Below are positions 46,388 to 59,033 of a stretch of 64,000 nt of DNA, piece after piece. The notes under the pieces were generated by a model. The model ran no database searches. It saw only the letters and a list, made by a program, of their open reading frames with translations, and was not told the origin of the DNA. Every line of letters starts with the position of its first letter. The stretch's first letter is position 1. The DNA is taken from assembly GCA_009739215.1 (NCBI GenBank), contig VSJF01000013.1, positions 496,001 to 560,000 of the forward strand. The letters are read 5' to 3'. This DNA is from Floccularia luteovirens (taxonomy: Eukaryota; Basidiomycota; Agaricomycetes; Agaricales; Squamanitaceae). Position numbers and translations under genes: made by a program.

Positions 46388-48233
46388 CTATAACCACTTA
46401 GGATCATCCGCGTTTAATCCCTTGGGCACATATCCCATTTGACCTTCTCTGGCTGGTGTAACAGATAGGATAGCGGGATGACTGAGTGATGTCAATTTAG
46501 TACCTTCGTTTTCTAGTATCCAATCCACACTGAGAGAGTGCAGTTCTGGATCCAACGGCATATGTCTCCGGGGGAAAATACGCCTGACACCAAAAGCCTG
46601 CACTGGGGGGAGACGTCCCAATGAACGAATCCATTGCCCAACGGCCGCAAGCGAGACCCGTACCTCCCACGAGCCTCCCTCCTTCACATTAGATAACATT
46701 ATATGTCAGGTTAGCCTGACATCGAAGAAGTGATACACGCACGGTGATTGTTTTGCAAAGCGCAGCGTTAATACCGAATGCCAAAAAGTATCCTGCCGCA
46801 TGGTCAATTGCTTGGAATGGGAAGGGTCGTGGGTGGAGGTCTTTATGTTCGTCATTGGGCAACGACAGAAAGTCGCGATATGCCTCCGCTTCAGCCATGT
46901 TGAATCCCATTGCTGTTTGTACAAGGGAATCAAACTACAAAGAGAATGTCAACACAATTCCCGAGGTTTGTGGGAGTAGGACTTCTATACTCCGCGACGA
47001 TCTTTCCAAGGTCCTTTCCAGCCCCACGCTGTAAGATTTGCATAAATGATGCCTGGACGCAAAGAAGCAAGTTTAGTCACTCCGAATCCTTTCTCCTCTA
47101 ATCCTCCTGGCCGATAAGCCTGCATGAAAACATCTGTCTCTTTCGCTAGTCCAAGAAGAGTTTCGCAGTCAGACGACGATGTAAGGTCCAGCTGGGTCGT
47201 ACGTTTTCCAAGTGACGTTTCAACATCCAAAAGTGGAAGGGTAGGAAGGTTTGGTGAAGATACTAGTAGGACATCTGCACCATGCACTAACAGGACAATT
47301 TTCGTTTCAAATTATTTGTAATGATTCAAGATATACCGACCAGCCAGGGTTCTTCCCGCAACAGGACCAGCAAGAACTCTGCTCAGATCCAAAACGCGAA
47401 TACCATCCAGTGGGCGTGAGGAATTAGCGTCTGCCTCCCTCTTCGGTGCTTCACCAATCTTGGTAAGACTAACGGGTGGGATACCGGATAGAGAACGACC
47501 ATGAGGATGCAGATCCCATTCTCTAAATGATCGAAGAACAGTTACACACATCCCTCTGGATGCAGCCTCCGTTTCGAATTCAACAGCATCCCACCGTTTT
47601 ATGTGGTCAGACACTATATCTCTCGTGACCGAAGGCGTATCAGGGATACCAAGGATATCTAGTTCACCACTTCTATGACTATGCCATGATAGTTGAGCTT
47701 CAATATCGTGCTCTCGGTCGGAGGTTGTACGTACTGGGGAAAGTTTGTGTGTATTCGAACATAGTTGTCATCTCGTGTTTGATAATATCCAGCAATACTG
47801 TCCCAAAATCCCTCTGGCGGAAACTCGCCATTTATCATATAAAAAGCCTCGCCATCTGTGGTTGAAACAAGTACATGTAGATCCAAGGGGTCAAGATATC
47901 TTCGTGTGGTAAGGTCCGGATTCACTGACGGGAAGCAAGGACAGCATGACGTGCATCTACTGTCACATCTTGAATAACACCAGTTCGTAACGTATGGAAG
48001 TTGGCCGCAGATAATCCAGATAGGCCAATTGCAGTCTACCTTTCGTGTTGATTTTTCATTCCACAAAACGACAAAAAGGTTTAGTTTACCTGAACTGCGG
48101 TTGCTAGTTTGAATGATGAGTTGATTGCAGAGTCTGAATCACCAGTTAAAATCAGATGAGAAAGCTGTTCCTCGGGCAGCCCCAACGCGAGCCATAGTTG
48201 TCGAGCTTGATGTTCATGGTTTATGGAAGACAT
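46388..48233 (-). CDS. Class III (CaiB/BaiF) CoA-transferase
   Basis: Predicted family III CoA-transferase moving CoA between carboxylic acids. It starts MSSINHEHQARQLWLALGL and continues with SGLSAANFHTLRTGVIQDV, PEGFWDSIAGYYQTRDDNYV, HTNFPHHRSGELDILGIP, SRPLDGIRVLDLSRVLAGPV, the GADVLLVSSP segment, PGIIYANLTAWGWKGPW, and HPRPFPFQAIDHAAGYFLAF. Asp in the segment after DVARHAVL/RLDL positions is catalytic in this family, but I could not assign it with confidence. An apparent frame shift near 47930 is resolved by a 74-nt intron (47856-47929). It is convergent with the aldo-keto reductase, 204 bp apart. The substrate is unknown; about 500 residues are expected. A second Met further upstream at 48314 is possible but less likely. 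Confidence 0.88.
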
Positions 48234-49214
48234 CCGATCGGGTTTTACTACAACACAGTCAAGGAACTTCAAATTCGAATTCCGCTGGCTTTCAATTCTA
48301 GTGTCATGACTCATTTATTTCCCCATCCAAAGCGGCAACAGGTGCTCAACGTTCAACATTCAACACTCGGAATCACTTTAGGAATGCTACTGTTGAACGA
48401 GGTGGGAGAAGTGATTATATGCTAATACTTAGAGCAAGATCATTAATCTGCTAGGATGATATTGTCCTAAACATCATGGTATCAACCGACTCTGGAGCAA
48501 GATATGAATCCTTGTACTGGTGGAGATGGTATGAATGAATTGAACCAAATGCCAGGCCCTCAGTGAATAAGACTTCAGCATCATTGACATACAGGTTGAC
48601 TGAGGGTCTTTTTATTATTATTGATTGTTAAGTTGTAGCGACTAGATATGTCAAGGCTGATGCGCTGATGTCCAGACTGAGCCTCCTACAGGATCACTTG
48701 GATTGACGCAGTTAACAATTACTTCTCTATACGGTATAAACAAGACATTTCTGAAAAACCATTTTCAGTTGACTCAATAGATTTCCGTAAGTATTCCCAT
48801 CAAAAAGCCCCTGTGTTTTTTCACCCCAACCATGCTTAGAAGACTCAATGTAGAGACAGCTAAGTGAGGGGTGCACGCAAAGTGGAAATACGTTAAAGTA
48901 TAATAATTGATTGCTGCACATCTTCGCGCATCATGGGGAAGATGCACGGCTATTAATATTCCAATTCTTTTCCCACTCCGAATTCTCATGAGCCGTGGCC
49001 ACCCACTCTCCGGGTCTTATCGTCTCATGAGAATCACTGCATTCTTTGGCATGTTATCTGCATGAGTGGGTATTATTGTTTTGGTAACCATGAGGTAGCA
49101 CATTGACTAGCATGACCATCAGAACTTCGTAACGGCTGATGCACATGGTCCAGAGTCTCTTGACATGGAAGGACAAAGTTCTCGGTTTTTGAACGCTGCA
49201 GCCATTGGATTCGC
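48234..49214. other. Intergenic, no gene seen
   Basis: About 1 kb between the divergent CoA-transferase and protease genes. The part from about 49130 resembles the 5' flank of the second protease copy (both contain ATGCACATGG and the GCTATAAAATGT element). Confidence 0.45.
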
Positions 49215-49220
49215 TATAAA
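49215..49220 (+). promoter_or_regulatory. TATA box of S41-like protease gene 1
   Basis: TATAAA inside GCTATAAAATGTAGATC lies 48 bp before the ATG at 49263. The second copy has the same element (GCTATAAAATGTGGATC) at 55829-55834, so it is conserved through the duplication. Confidence 0.65.
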
Positions 49221-49262
49221 ATGTAGATCGTCCTGCTTGCAACATTTTCCCTTGTCCTTATA

Positions 49263-52198
49263 ATGGCTCCCCTGCCTCTTGCTGTACTTGCGGTGCTACC
49301 ACTATTAGCATTTTCGGCTCCATCACCCGCTGCTGGGGATCCATGTACTAAAATAGCTGGAAAGCAATTTGTTCCTCCTGCCGATGCGCTTGCTTGCTTG
49401 AAATCGTTTCCGTTCAATGAGACGCTTCGAACTAATGTGATGGACAACGTCGATCGTATTTTCGACTTTTTTACTTTTGAGGATTATTATTTGAACTCTC
49501 CACCTCCGTTCCAAGAGTCTACAGATAATATTCGTCAATCCCTGGCTAGACTTCGCCAAACTCGATATGCCGTATGTTTCGTTCTTGTCTGCTTGAATTT
49601 TGACAATTAGTGATATCCCAACTAATCAGACTGACTATGACTTCAGCACGGACCTGTACAGTTTCACAACTCAGCTCAATGATGGGCATACACGTTAGTA
49701 GTAACTATTATAGGATTTGTCGGGGTATTAATAACAATATTTACCCAGGCTGGTTCCCCGATTGCTATACCAGTTTTCAGAATATTTTGCCTGCCCCAGT
49801 CATTAGCTTGGAGGAGAATGGGGTCCAAAATGTCTTTATTGCTCCTGACTCTGTTGAATTCCTCAGTCTACTTGGTACCAGTTTCACAAGTTTCTTCGAC
49901 TCCATAAACTTCGACTGGAAGCGCCTCGCTGGCGCCAAGGTTCTCTCAATAGAAGGGCAAGATCCATACGCCTACGTTGACAAGATCGCAAGGACAGTTT
50001 CAGGGAACTACTTAGATCATGGAGTGCGAGTCAACTCGGTCTTCACTAGTTATAGAATCTCCAACACAGATTTCTCGCAACGTCTTGGTGATCTTGCTGG
50101 GCCGACTGGTGTTGCACAAACGTCCTTAACGTTCGATCTGCAGGTTGTCGGCTCCAAGAAAGCTGAGAGAGTTGTAGTCCCATACCTCGCGAATTTCATA
50201 GGTGCTCCTTTCACAGATGGGGAATCATTGTAGGTCTTTGTGGTTCTATTTTGTTTTTGCTCTCAGAGTGACGCATGCATTCAACAGTTGGGCAAACAAC
50301 TGCGCTGCTAATGAAAATACAAATGGTGTTGACTTAAAAAGTAGTGCCTCTACCTTCAGGAAGGGGTTACGCAAACTCGCAAAAGCACAAATCATCGATA
50401 AGTCCACATCAAACGCCGTCGGACTGCCTCCGCAATTTATACCGACCGCACCCCCAGTTGATGGTAGTACTGGTGTCATCAAGTCATTCATACTGCCAGA
50501 CAAGGAGACTGGTGTGGTGAGAATGTTTGAGTATGACAGCTCCGTGATCTTACTAAAATCCGTTTAGATGTTTGTGGGATCTTTTGGGGGAGATTTTGAT
50601 GCTTTTCAGAGTGATACAGTCGCAGCAATCACAAACTTCAAAGCTGCTGGCGTTTCTCGACTTCTAATCGATTTGACTAACAATGGAGGTCAGACGTGAT
50701 ATCTTCATCATGAGCTGACATTGCTGATGTATGTGTATGTATCATAGGAGGTTTTGTTTGTCTTGGTCAGTTCCTGCACCAGTACCTGGCCGGTCTCAAC
50801 TTCGGTTATCCGTAAGTTTTGGAAATATTAACTGGGCAAGCAGTGACTGAACCGGGCTCATTATGACAGTGGATTTGTCTCAACAAGCCGTGCAAACAAA
50901 CTGGCTCAGAAAATCGTCACAAGTGACATTGCTTTAGGTTTAGATAGTTCCTTGACCTTCTATTCAGCGGATAACTGTGAGTCTAGGTCAAACCACACTT
51001 TATATGGTTATTTATAGTATTGCTTTTCAAGGGGCATTCCTCAATGGCACCCAGATGCCCAGTAATTTCGACTACAACACACCATCTGCACCCTTCATAG
51101 TCAACGGCCGCGAAGATCCGACCTCACAACGTTTCCATGTCAGTTCTTTGGTAAATTCGTGTTTGCTTTTCTCATAGATTCCGCCTTGCCACAGGATACT
51201 TGCGGACTGAGTTTCTCACAGCCAATTCCAGCTACACCTCCATTTGACCTAAAGTGAGATAGCCGAATCTGTAATCAAAAATGCTGCTGACACTTATTCT
51301 GTAGTAAAGTTGCCATTGGTGATTGCTTTACTGTTTATTTTTTTCTGCTGACATTTAAACTCTATTTTTGTAGTGAGCAATGGTGACTGCGCATCAACAT
51401 GTGCTATGTTTAGCACCTTGATGAATGAACAGCATGGAACCAAGATCGCTGTATTTGGCGGAAAACCTGGGGAAAGAATGGAATTCAAGGGTAAATTATT
51501 TCTACCATGATCAGTTTGTCGACCATCAAAGAGCTTTATAAAGGAATGGCTGGAAACCAAGTGTTGGAATGGTTTGATCTTGATACAGAAATCAAGACAG
51601 CTGGTTTGAAAGCCGTATGTCATTCTCCCTCCATAATTTGCCCATGTTTCTTACACCGATACATCATTCAGGACCCTTTGGCTCCCCCTGACTTGTGAGC
51701 ATTGCTTATAATTGCTATTGTTTTCCCACTTTTTAAGTATATTCTTGTCAGGTTGGTATCTGGAAATATGCGGTGGGTGTTCACAATGCTATAACTTTAT
51801 CCTATATCTGACAAGTCTTCACCATCACTCAGCCACAACTGGAGAACTGGTAAGTATCTCCATAGTAGCCACATAATTAATCTGATTGTCATATCTTCTA
51901 GCGTGGAGCTTCTTCGATGAAAATAGACCAATAGGTATGGCGCTTTCTCCTAGTGTTTCTGTAAAACTCCATGTTCTATCCAGCTTATGTCTCGGAGTTG
52001 CCAAAACGTGAGCTGTTATACTCTAAAGCAAGGTAGATAAATATTGAGTCGTTGATCAGTCCGGTTCCCCTACACCAATGAAACCTACAACAACCCACAA
52101 AATCTGTGGACTTTTGCGTGAGCTATAATCTCCTTGCATAGATTTATTATTGAGTCTTACTGGTGGATTGAAACAGGGCGAGCAAGTTGTTTGGTTGA
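49263..52198 (+). CDS. Secreted S41-family-like serine protease, intact copy
   Basis: Predicted secreted peptidase with a C-terminal-processing-protease/CPAF-like S41 fold. A signal peptide (MAPLPLAVLAVLPLLAFSAP) is followed by DPCTKIAGKQFVPPADALAC, an N-terminal helical bundle, DGHTRWFPDC (first catalytic-region motif), a PDZ-like middle (GAKVLSIEGQDPYAYVDKIA), LLIDLTNNGGGFVC, and the nucleophile region SNGDCASTCAMFSTLMNEQH followed by AVFGGKPGERMEFKG. It ends FAASKLFG at the TGA at 52196. The Ser in CASTCA is the likely nucleophile. Junctions I checked keep frame, and I saw no internal stop. Roughly 690 residues in more than ten exons are expected. A disabled paralogue lies at 55892, on the other side of the MAS1 gene. 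Confidence 0.87.
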
Positions 52199-53642
52199 GA
52201 GGCTGCAAGTTGAACAGCTCATTCGTTGATTATCGGAAAGGGGCATTTACTTCGACATGTATTTGTTTCATGACAATGACAAAATGGTGCTAATTCCATC
52301 AAAAATATGAGTTTATCGATCTGGAAATTGCATCTATGGTGAATTGCAGCTCTTGTTATAGTGATTAAAAAAATCCGCATGGTGACCCCTAAAAAGAACT
52401 CTACATGTAATAAAAATGCACTTGTACACATTCGAAGATGTTCGTTTCTGAGTAAAATTGAGGTCCTCGGGTGTTTGGTTACAAATAACGTAGGTGCTCG
52501 CCCCATTCACTGATCCCAACAAGAGGAGGTATAGATGGGACCCTTATTCTGCAAACCTTCATACCTCTCCTCTAACACGATAAACTATTTTCCTATAAAA
52601 GATTATCTTTTGACTTATCAGCAAGCTCGTCGTGGCAAGAAGGCGTAGTTTTTTAAAGTTGGTTGTGCAGTATACTTGTTTCAGCGATTAGATATATGAA
52701 GGATAAAGGGGTCCACTGATACTAGTAATTTGAAAGAGTAAACGCTAGTGTTAATGATGGCATGCGACGCACAGAATAGTGAGAAATACGGCTTGGGGTA
52801 CTGAATCCGATATCATTGGAACATGTCTAATTCTGGTTACTGGGCTCTGGAGGGACACCCGCTTGGTGGCATGGAGATGCCGTGTCTCGCCAAAAAAATA
52901 ATTCACATCCAAAAATTGAAACAATATTGCCTGGATGCAACCGGTGGGCTGCTCGTAAGCCAAAATAGTCTAACCTCAATCAATAAAGATTCCGTCTGCG
53001 GTCCAATGTGGTTGATGCCGAGAGTTTCTCTGGAGACGTTTGACTCATCCGATGAACGATGGATTACGAGTTCCAGGTATAATCTAGATTACCGATTAGA
53101 ATTAGGTGAGGCATCTATTCCTGTCGAAGCCCCGTAGAGATTCATAGATACCGAGCGTCAAGCTGTATTAAGTGCAACCTTTACTGAAGGTATTAGCAAG
53201 ATACATTTTTTAAATGGTCTTGGGTGCTAAAACTGCCGGACTTGCATCGTGGATATGGGTATTATTTTGAACATCTTGTTGGAAGGTCGTATTTTTACAT
53301 GGCAATCTCGGCTACATATGAAGAAAACGTTCAGAAAAGTGTAAAATAGTGCACGGGATGAGTCTCGGTGAGCCCTCAAAACTATGGAAAAATCACGTAC
53401 CCCATGATACTACCCTACTCTCCCACCATAATCATTGCACAGTCAAGTACACATAGATATGATATGATATTTGATTAGGCACGCACGTTCACCACTGATT
53501 TCTTGAGAGTTGAGTTAAATCGATTGTCGGCGTCATTTAAAAGCTTGAGTCACGTGCCAAGAATTTATCGGAGAGCAAATTGAAAGCTTTGTCATCGTGA
53601 CCGTGAATTCCCGACAGGACAGTTTCTCAATTTTGAACCACT
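52199..53642. other. Intergenic region with one doubtful ORF
   Basis: This 1.4-kb region contains a 104-codon plus-strand ORF (52823-53137, MSNSGYWALEGHPLGG...) with no recognised domain, signal peptide or homologous neighbour. It could be a relic. The 3' part should contain the promoter of the processing peptidase gene. Confidence 0.4.
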
Positions 53643-55225
53643 ATGGTGTCTCGTACTGTGTTAAGCCGTGCTCTCAAAACCGCAGCACGTAACCCAGTAA
53701 GTTGGAAATCATATTCTCAGCCCTCCTTTCATGCGTTTAATTTTATATGCCTACTCAGCGACTGTTGCGCGGCTTCGCGACCGCTCACAATATCGGACCT
53801 TTCACTGAGGTCTCGACACTTTCTAATGGTCTTACGGTAGCAACGGAAGCACACCCTCATGCCCAGACTGCAACGGTTGGTGTATGGATTGACGCCGGAT
53901 CGCGGGCAGAGACTGACAAAACAAACGGGACGGCTCATTTCCTTGAACATATGGCTTTCAAAGGCACAAACCGACGCTCGCAGCACAGTCTCGAGTTGGA
54001 GGTCGAAAATCTAGGTGCCCACCTTAATGCATACACCTCAAGGGAACAGACAGTATACTATGCAAAAAGCTTCCGAAAGGATGTTCCCGCGGCAGTTGAT
54101 ATTATCAGCGACATTCTGCAAAACTCGAAGCTGGAGAATGCCGCTATCGAACGAGAACGGGATGTCATCTTGAGAGAGCAGCAGGAGGTTGATAAACAGC
54201 TAGAGGAAGTTGTCTTTGACCATTTGCATGCTGTCGCATTCCAAGGTGAGCGAGATTTGGACGCTTCGTCCTTACTTGAATAACGGGTTCACTTTCTTAA
54301 TTTGTAGGTCAACCACTGGGACGTACTATCCTTGGACCCAAAGCTAACATACTCTCAATAAAACGCGACGACCTTGCATCCTATATCAAGACCAACTACA
54401 CTGCAGATCGTATGGTATTAGTTGGGGCTGGTGCTGTGGACCATGGCGAGCTCGTGAAACTTGCAGAAAAGCATTTTTCATCCCTCCCGGTTTCCAATAA
54501 TCCCATTCCTCTTGGCCGTCTCTCACATAACAAAACCACTTTTGTTGGATCTGAAGTACGCATTCGCGATGACGACATGCCTACTGCAAATATTGCCATT
54601 GCCGTGGAGGGTGTTGGTTGGAGTTCCCCTGACTACTTCCCAATGATGGTCATGCAAAGTATCTTCGGAAACTGGGATCGCAGCCTTGGATCATCATCAC
54701 TCACCTCCTCACGTCTATCACATATTATACAGCAGAATAATCTCGCCAATTCCTTCATGTCGTTCTCGACTTCATACTCAGATACTGGTCTTTGGGGTAT
54801 ATATCTCGTTTCAGAGAATTTGATGAACCTTGACGACCTTACACACTTTACATTGCGCGAATGGACACGGATGAGCATGACACCTACACCTGTAGAGGTT
54901 GAGCGTGCCAAGAGTCAGTTGAAGGCTGGTCTTTTGCTCGGGCTTGATGGAACTACTGCAGTTGCAGAAGATATTGGCAGACAGTTGGTAACTAGTGGCA
55001 GACGAATGACACCCCAGCAAATAGAGCAGGCGGTTGATGCTGTCACTGTCGACGAAATCAAAAGAGTTGCTCAGAAATATCTCTGGGACAAAGATGTAAG
55101 TTTCATACATATTCCGATGACTTTTTCTAATGCTTCTGTAGGTTTGTGTGGCAGCCGTTGGTAACATTGAAGGTTTACTAGACTATAACCGTATTCGTGC
55201 AGACATGTCGTCCATGGTATTCTAG
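53643..55225 (+). CDS. MAS1: Mitochondrial processing peptidase beta subunit
   Basis: Catalytic subunit of the matrix peptidase that removes presequences from imported precursors. Four exons (53643-53696, 53759-54245, 54308-55095, 55142-55225) give 470 residues. The N terminus ([18 protein letters not shown]) is a basic presequence. The inverted zinc motif HFLEH lies at about residues 78-82 in [13 protein letters not shown], with the distal Glu in [45 protein letters not shown] and [15 protein letters not shown] are typical beta-subunit segments. The length is normal. It is a single-copy core gene standing between two S41 protease copies. Confidence 0.95.
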
Positions 55226-55891
55226 ATGGTGAGCTCATTTTAGAAGAGTATCGTTAATTTACTCATCTCATTCAGTAGTTACATTTTTCTATCGACTACA
55301 TGTTTATAGAGAGAAACACCTTAATAAACTTCGATTATACGTTGTATGCCGTGCAGCAAACTGTTTAGACCCTGATATTTTCTTGGCTTACAAACACCAA
55401 TGTCAAATACGCGCCATCTTTCATTACACATATATATTAACCCAACTTCATTATTTCCTCCAAGCTTTAGATTTACGTTAATGTCGGAGAATATATCCAG
55501 AGAGACAGTCCGCTGTATTGAAGATGAATTGTGAGGTTGCTCAAATTCGTTTATGGAAAATCTATTAATACAATGGAAGGTTTTCCCAGCAACGGATTGT
55601 CGATTTGGTGCCATCCCATCTCATGGGAATCATTGTATGCTTCGGTGGTACTATTTGTATATATGAGTTAATCTGGCACCTACTAGTACTCATGCGCAGC
55701 ATATCGATTATTTCGACCGTCGGGAACTTCATCGCAGCTCATGCACATGGCCTGGTGTTTGGCCGTGGCATAGGTGCGGAACGTTAGATACTCGTTTTTT
55801 TAAAACCATTGTGGCTTACCGAATTTGCTATAAAATGTGGATCAGTATTTTTTTTATTGCAACAGAACAGCCTGTTCCTCCTGTTTCTGCA
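55226..55891. other. Intergenic, upstream of the protease pseudogene
   Basis: No gene is seen. The 3' part, from about 55735 (ATGCACATGG onward), is a diverged copy of the 5' flank of protease gene 1. A TATAAA lies at 55829-55834. Confidence 0.5.
55829..55834 (+). promoter_or_regulatory. TATA box of the S41-like pseudogene
   Basis: TATAAA in GCTATAAAATGTGGATC matches the element before copy 1 and stands 58 bp before the ATG at 55892. Transcription may persist although the coding frame is broken. Confidence 0.55.
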
Positions 55892-58767
55892 ATGGATCGC
55901 TCGCCCCTTAAGCAAGTTGTTCTTGTGGTGTTACCTTTGCAAGCGCTTGCTGCTAATTCTACTGTGCCAGACCCATGTGTTAAAGTAGGCGGAAAGTTTT
56001 TCGTTCCCCCTACCGATGCCCTTGCTTGCATGAAATCGTTCCCTTTCAATGAAACACTACGAACCAATGTCATGGATGTCGTTGATCGGGTATTCGACTT
56101 CTATACTTTCGAGAACTATTATTTTAACTCTGCTTCATTCCAAGAGTCTACAAATAATATTCGTCAATCGTTGGCCAGAATTCGCCAGACTCAATATGCT
56201 GTATGTTTTGTGTTGCTATGCCAAAATTTTAACCGCTAATACTCCGATGTACTCAGACGGATTATGATTTCAGCGTAGACCTGTACAACTTTACTACTCA
56301 ACTTAATGACGGACATACACGTAAGTCATCCGCAGGAATTGTCTTACATATCAATGACATTATCCACTAGGCTGGTTCCCGGATTGCTACCTCACCTACC
56401 AGAATTTCTTACCCGCTCCAGTTGTCAGCTTGGAGGAAAATGGGGTTGAAAATCTTTTCGTCGCTCCTGATTCCCTAGAGTTCCTCAGCCAACTTGGCAC
56501 CGAATTTACCAGTTTCTTTGACTCTATGGATTTTGATTGGAGGCGACTAGCTGGTGCCAAAATTCACTCGATTGAAGGGCAAGATCCATATACATATGTT
56601 GACATGATTGCAAGGACGATCTCTGGAAACTACTTAGATCATGGAGTACGAGTCAATTCGGTTTATACCAGTTACGAGGTCGATAATTCTATTTTCGGGC
56701 AACGAATGGGTGACCTTGCGGGACCACTTGGCGCGACCTAAACCTATTTGACATTCACTTTGCAAGTAGTCGGTTCTAATACAACCGAGACAGCTGTGAT
56801 ACCATTTCCTGCGGGTTTCGAGGGTATCCCTTTCACCGACAAGGCATCATAGTAAGTTATGTTTTCAGAAAGTTCAACTCGCGCCTCATTGTGTCATCAG
56901 CTTGGCCAATAACTGTGCAGCTACAGATGATACGAATGGTGTCGATCTCAAGATAGCTTCGGATATTGCTCTTACCAAGGCATCACGCAGAGTTCCAATG
57001 GCACGGATTTCCAACGAAGCAATTCCACCCGTGATACCACTGCCTTCCCAATTTATCCCTACCGCACGTCGTGTTAATGGAAGTACCAATAACATAAAGT
57101 TGTCAGAGTTTGTCGAAGTCTGCTTTGGTATTTCTTAACACACCGGTCTTCTTGTCAGGTAATATGAAATATTTGTACGAATCATGTTCAGATGTTTGTC
57201 GGAACTTTCGATAATATCAATGATGCTTTCCAGAGTGATACCGTCGCAGCCATTACAAGCTTAAAAGTTGCTGGCGCTACTTAACTGTTAATCGATTTGA
57301 CCGGTAATCCAGGTCAGAAATATTTTCTCAATGAATGGATCACTTTTCTCAAGCCATTGGCACTATTACAGGAGGCACAGTGTCTTAGCGAATTCTTACA
57401 TCAATATCTAGCTGGTCTCGACTTTGGATACCCGTAAGTAGAATGTCTTACAGGCCACGAAAATATTAACCCAATTTTATCAAAGCGGATTTGTTTCGAC
57501 CAACCGTGCAAACGAGTTGGCACAGCAGATCGTTTGGACATTCACATTTATTATGACAGTCCATCGTGACGTTCTTGAAGGGGAATTCTTCAATGGCACC
57601 GTGATGTCCAGCAAATTCAACTACAACACGTCGCCTCTGCCTTTTGTCATCAACGGCCGAGAAGATCCTACTTCACAGCATTTCCATGTGAGTCCATTTA
57701 CAACTACATTGACAAATATTCTATTCACACACTTCTCACGAACCTACCTCCAGGATACTTGCGAAGAAACTTACACAGTGCCCATTCCAAGTAAACCCCC
57801 ATTCGATTTAAGGTGTGATACACATTCGGTATATTTAATCGAAAGCATTGCTGATGCATTATACTGTAGTAATGTTGCAATTGGTAACTGACTTCGTTGT
57901 TTTTTATTCGAATCTGTGTCGAAAGTTAAACCCCTTATAGTAACCAACGGAAGGTGTGCCTCCTCGTGTGCCGCGTTCAGTACCGTGATGAATGAACGAC
58001 ATGGGACAAAAATTGCTGTGTTTGGTGGAAAACCCGGAGAAGTCATGGAATTTAAGGGTAACTCTTGCCTTTGGCAGTTCATTCCATTCAATTGCCAACA
58101 GGTTTTACATAGGAATGACTGGGAACCAAGTATTGGAATGGGTTGATCTCGATACGGAGATCAGGACGGCCAATCTAAAAAACGTAGGTTTTCCCTGACT
58201 CAGGCATGAGGCTGCAAGCTGAATACATCATCAGCACCCTCTGGCTCCTCCTGACTTGTGAGCGTTGATTATAGTTGCCATTTCCTGTTCAACGTTAAGA
58301 ATCCCCTTGTCAGACTGGCATCTGGGAATATGCGGTGGGTGTTTACAATACTGCAGCTTCGTTTTGTTTCTGACGTGTTTTATTCTAGTCACAATTGGAG
58401 AACTGGTAATTCAATATTCATATAGTGCGCTTGAACCAGCTGACAAGGGCCTTTTTCCAGCATGGAGCTTCTTTGACGAGAACAAACCACAGGTATGTTA
58501 CACCTAATAAACATTTGTTCGTCGCTAAATGACAACTTCGTTCCAAGCTTATGTTTCAGAACGTCCAAAACGTGAGTTATACTTGAAACAAATCATACCT
58601 AGCCATACATTGACTGAAAATCTTCAGTCCGGTTCCCCTATACAAATGATACTTACAACAACCCACAGAACCTGTGGACCTTTGCGTGAGTTCTGTTTGT
58701 GTTTGTAACTCTCATAATCAGTGTTAATTTATTGGATTATGTTAGAGCGAGCCAACTATTTGACTGA
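55892..58767 (+). pseudogene. Disabled tandem paralogue of the S41-like protease
   Basis: The copy follows protease gene 1 exon by exon: signal peptide, DPCVKVGGKFFVPPTDALAC, DGHTRWFPDC, GAKIHSIEGQDPYTYVDMIA, and the nucleophile block NGRCASSCAAFSTVMNERHG, ending LFD before the TGA at 58765. It carries several breaks. There is an in-frame TAA at 56739-56741 (copy 1 has CAA), a second TAA at 57282-57284, and a 2-nt deletion near 57375-57400 that shifts frame in the LLIDLTGNPG region. A deletion near 57535-57570 fuses two exons and removes the intervening intron and about 20 codons. The catalytic Ser block remains conserved, so inactivation is probably recent. A sequencing artefact is unlikely to explain all four lesions. 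Confidence 0.88.
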
Positions 58768-59033
58768 AGTGTCGGAGATTGCAGAAGGAAGTTTATCATT
58801 TTATAGTTCTGTTTTGTTGGATAGATGGATAGTCATGTTGAATCTCATACGTATATATAACTATGATCAGTCATGACCTCGGAGTCACCATTGATATTGA
58901 GTACTGAGTACTTGAATTTCTGAACTTAACATGGAAGAAAAATTTAGGTAATCAACTTATTTAACGCGACCACGTGATGGTCAAGTTGAATGACTTTAGA
59001 TTCCTGTTCGTACTTCAATACAATACCAGAACT

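Noticed and set aside
47850..47935. Apparent frame shift in the CoA-transferase
   Set aside because: A 74-nt GTCAGT...CACAG intron (47856-47929) joins the two frames correctly.
52823..53137. Plus-strand 104-codon ORF as a gene
   Set aside because: No domain, signal peptide or codon evidence; kept only as a note in the intergenic entry.
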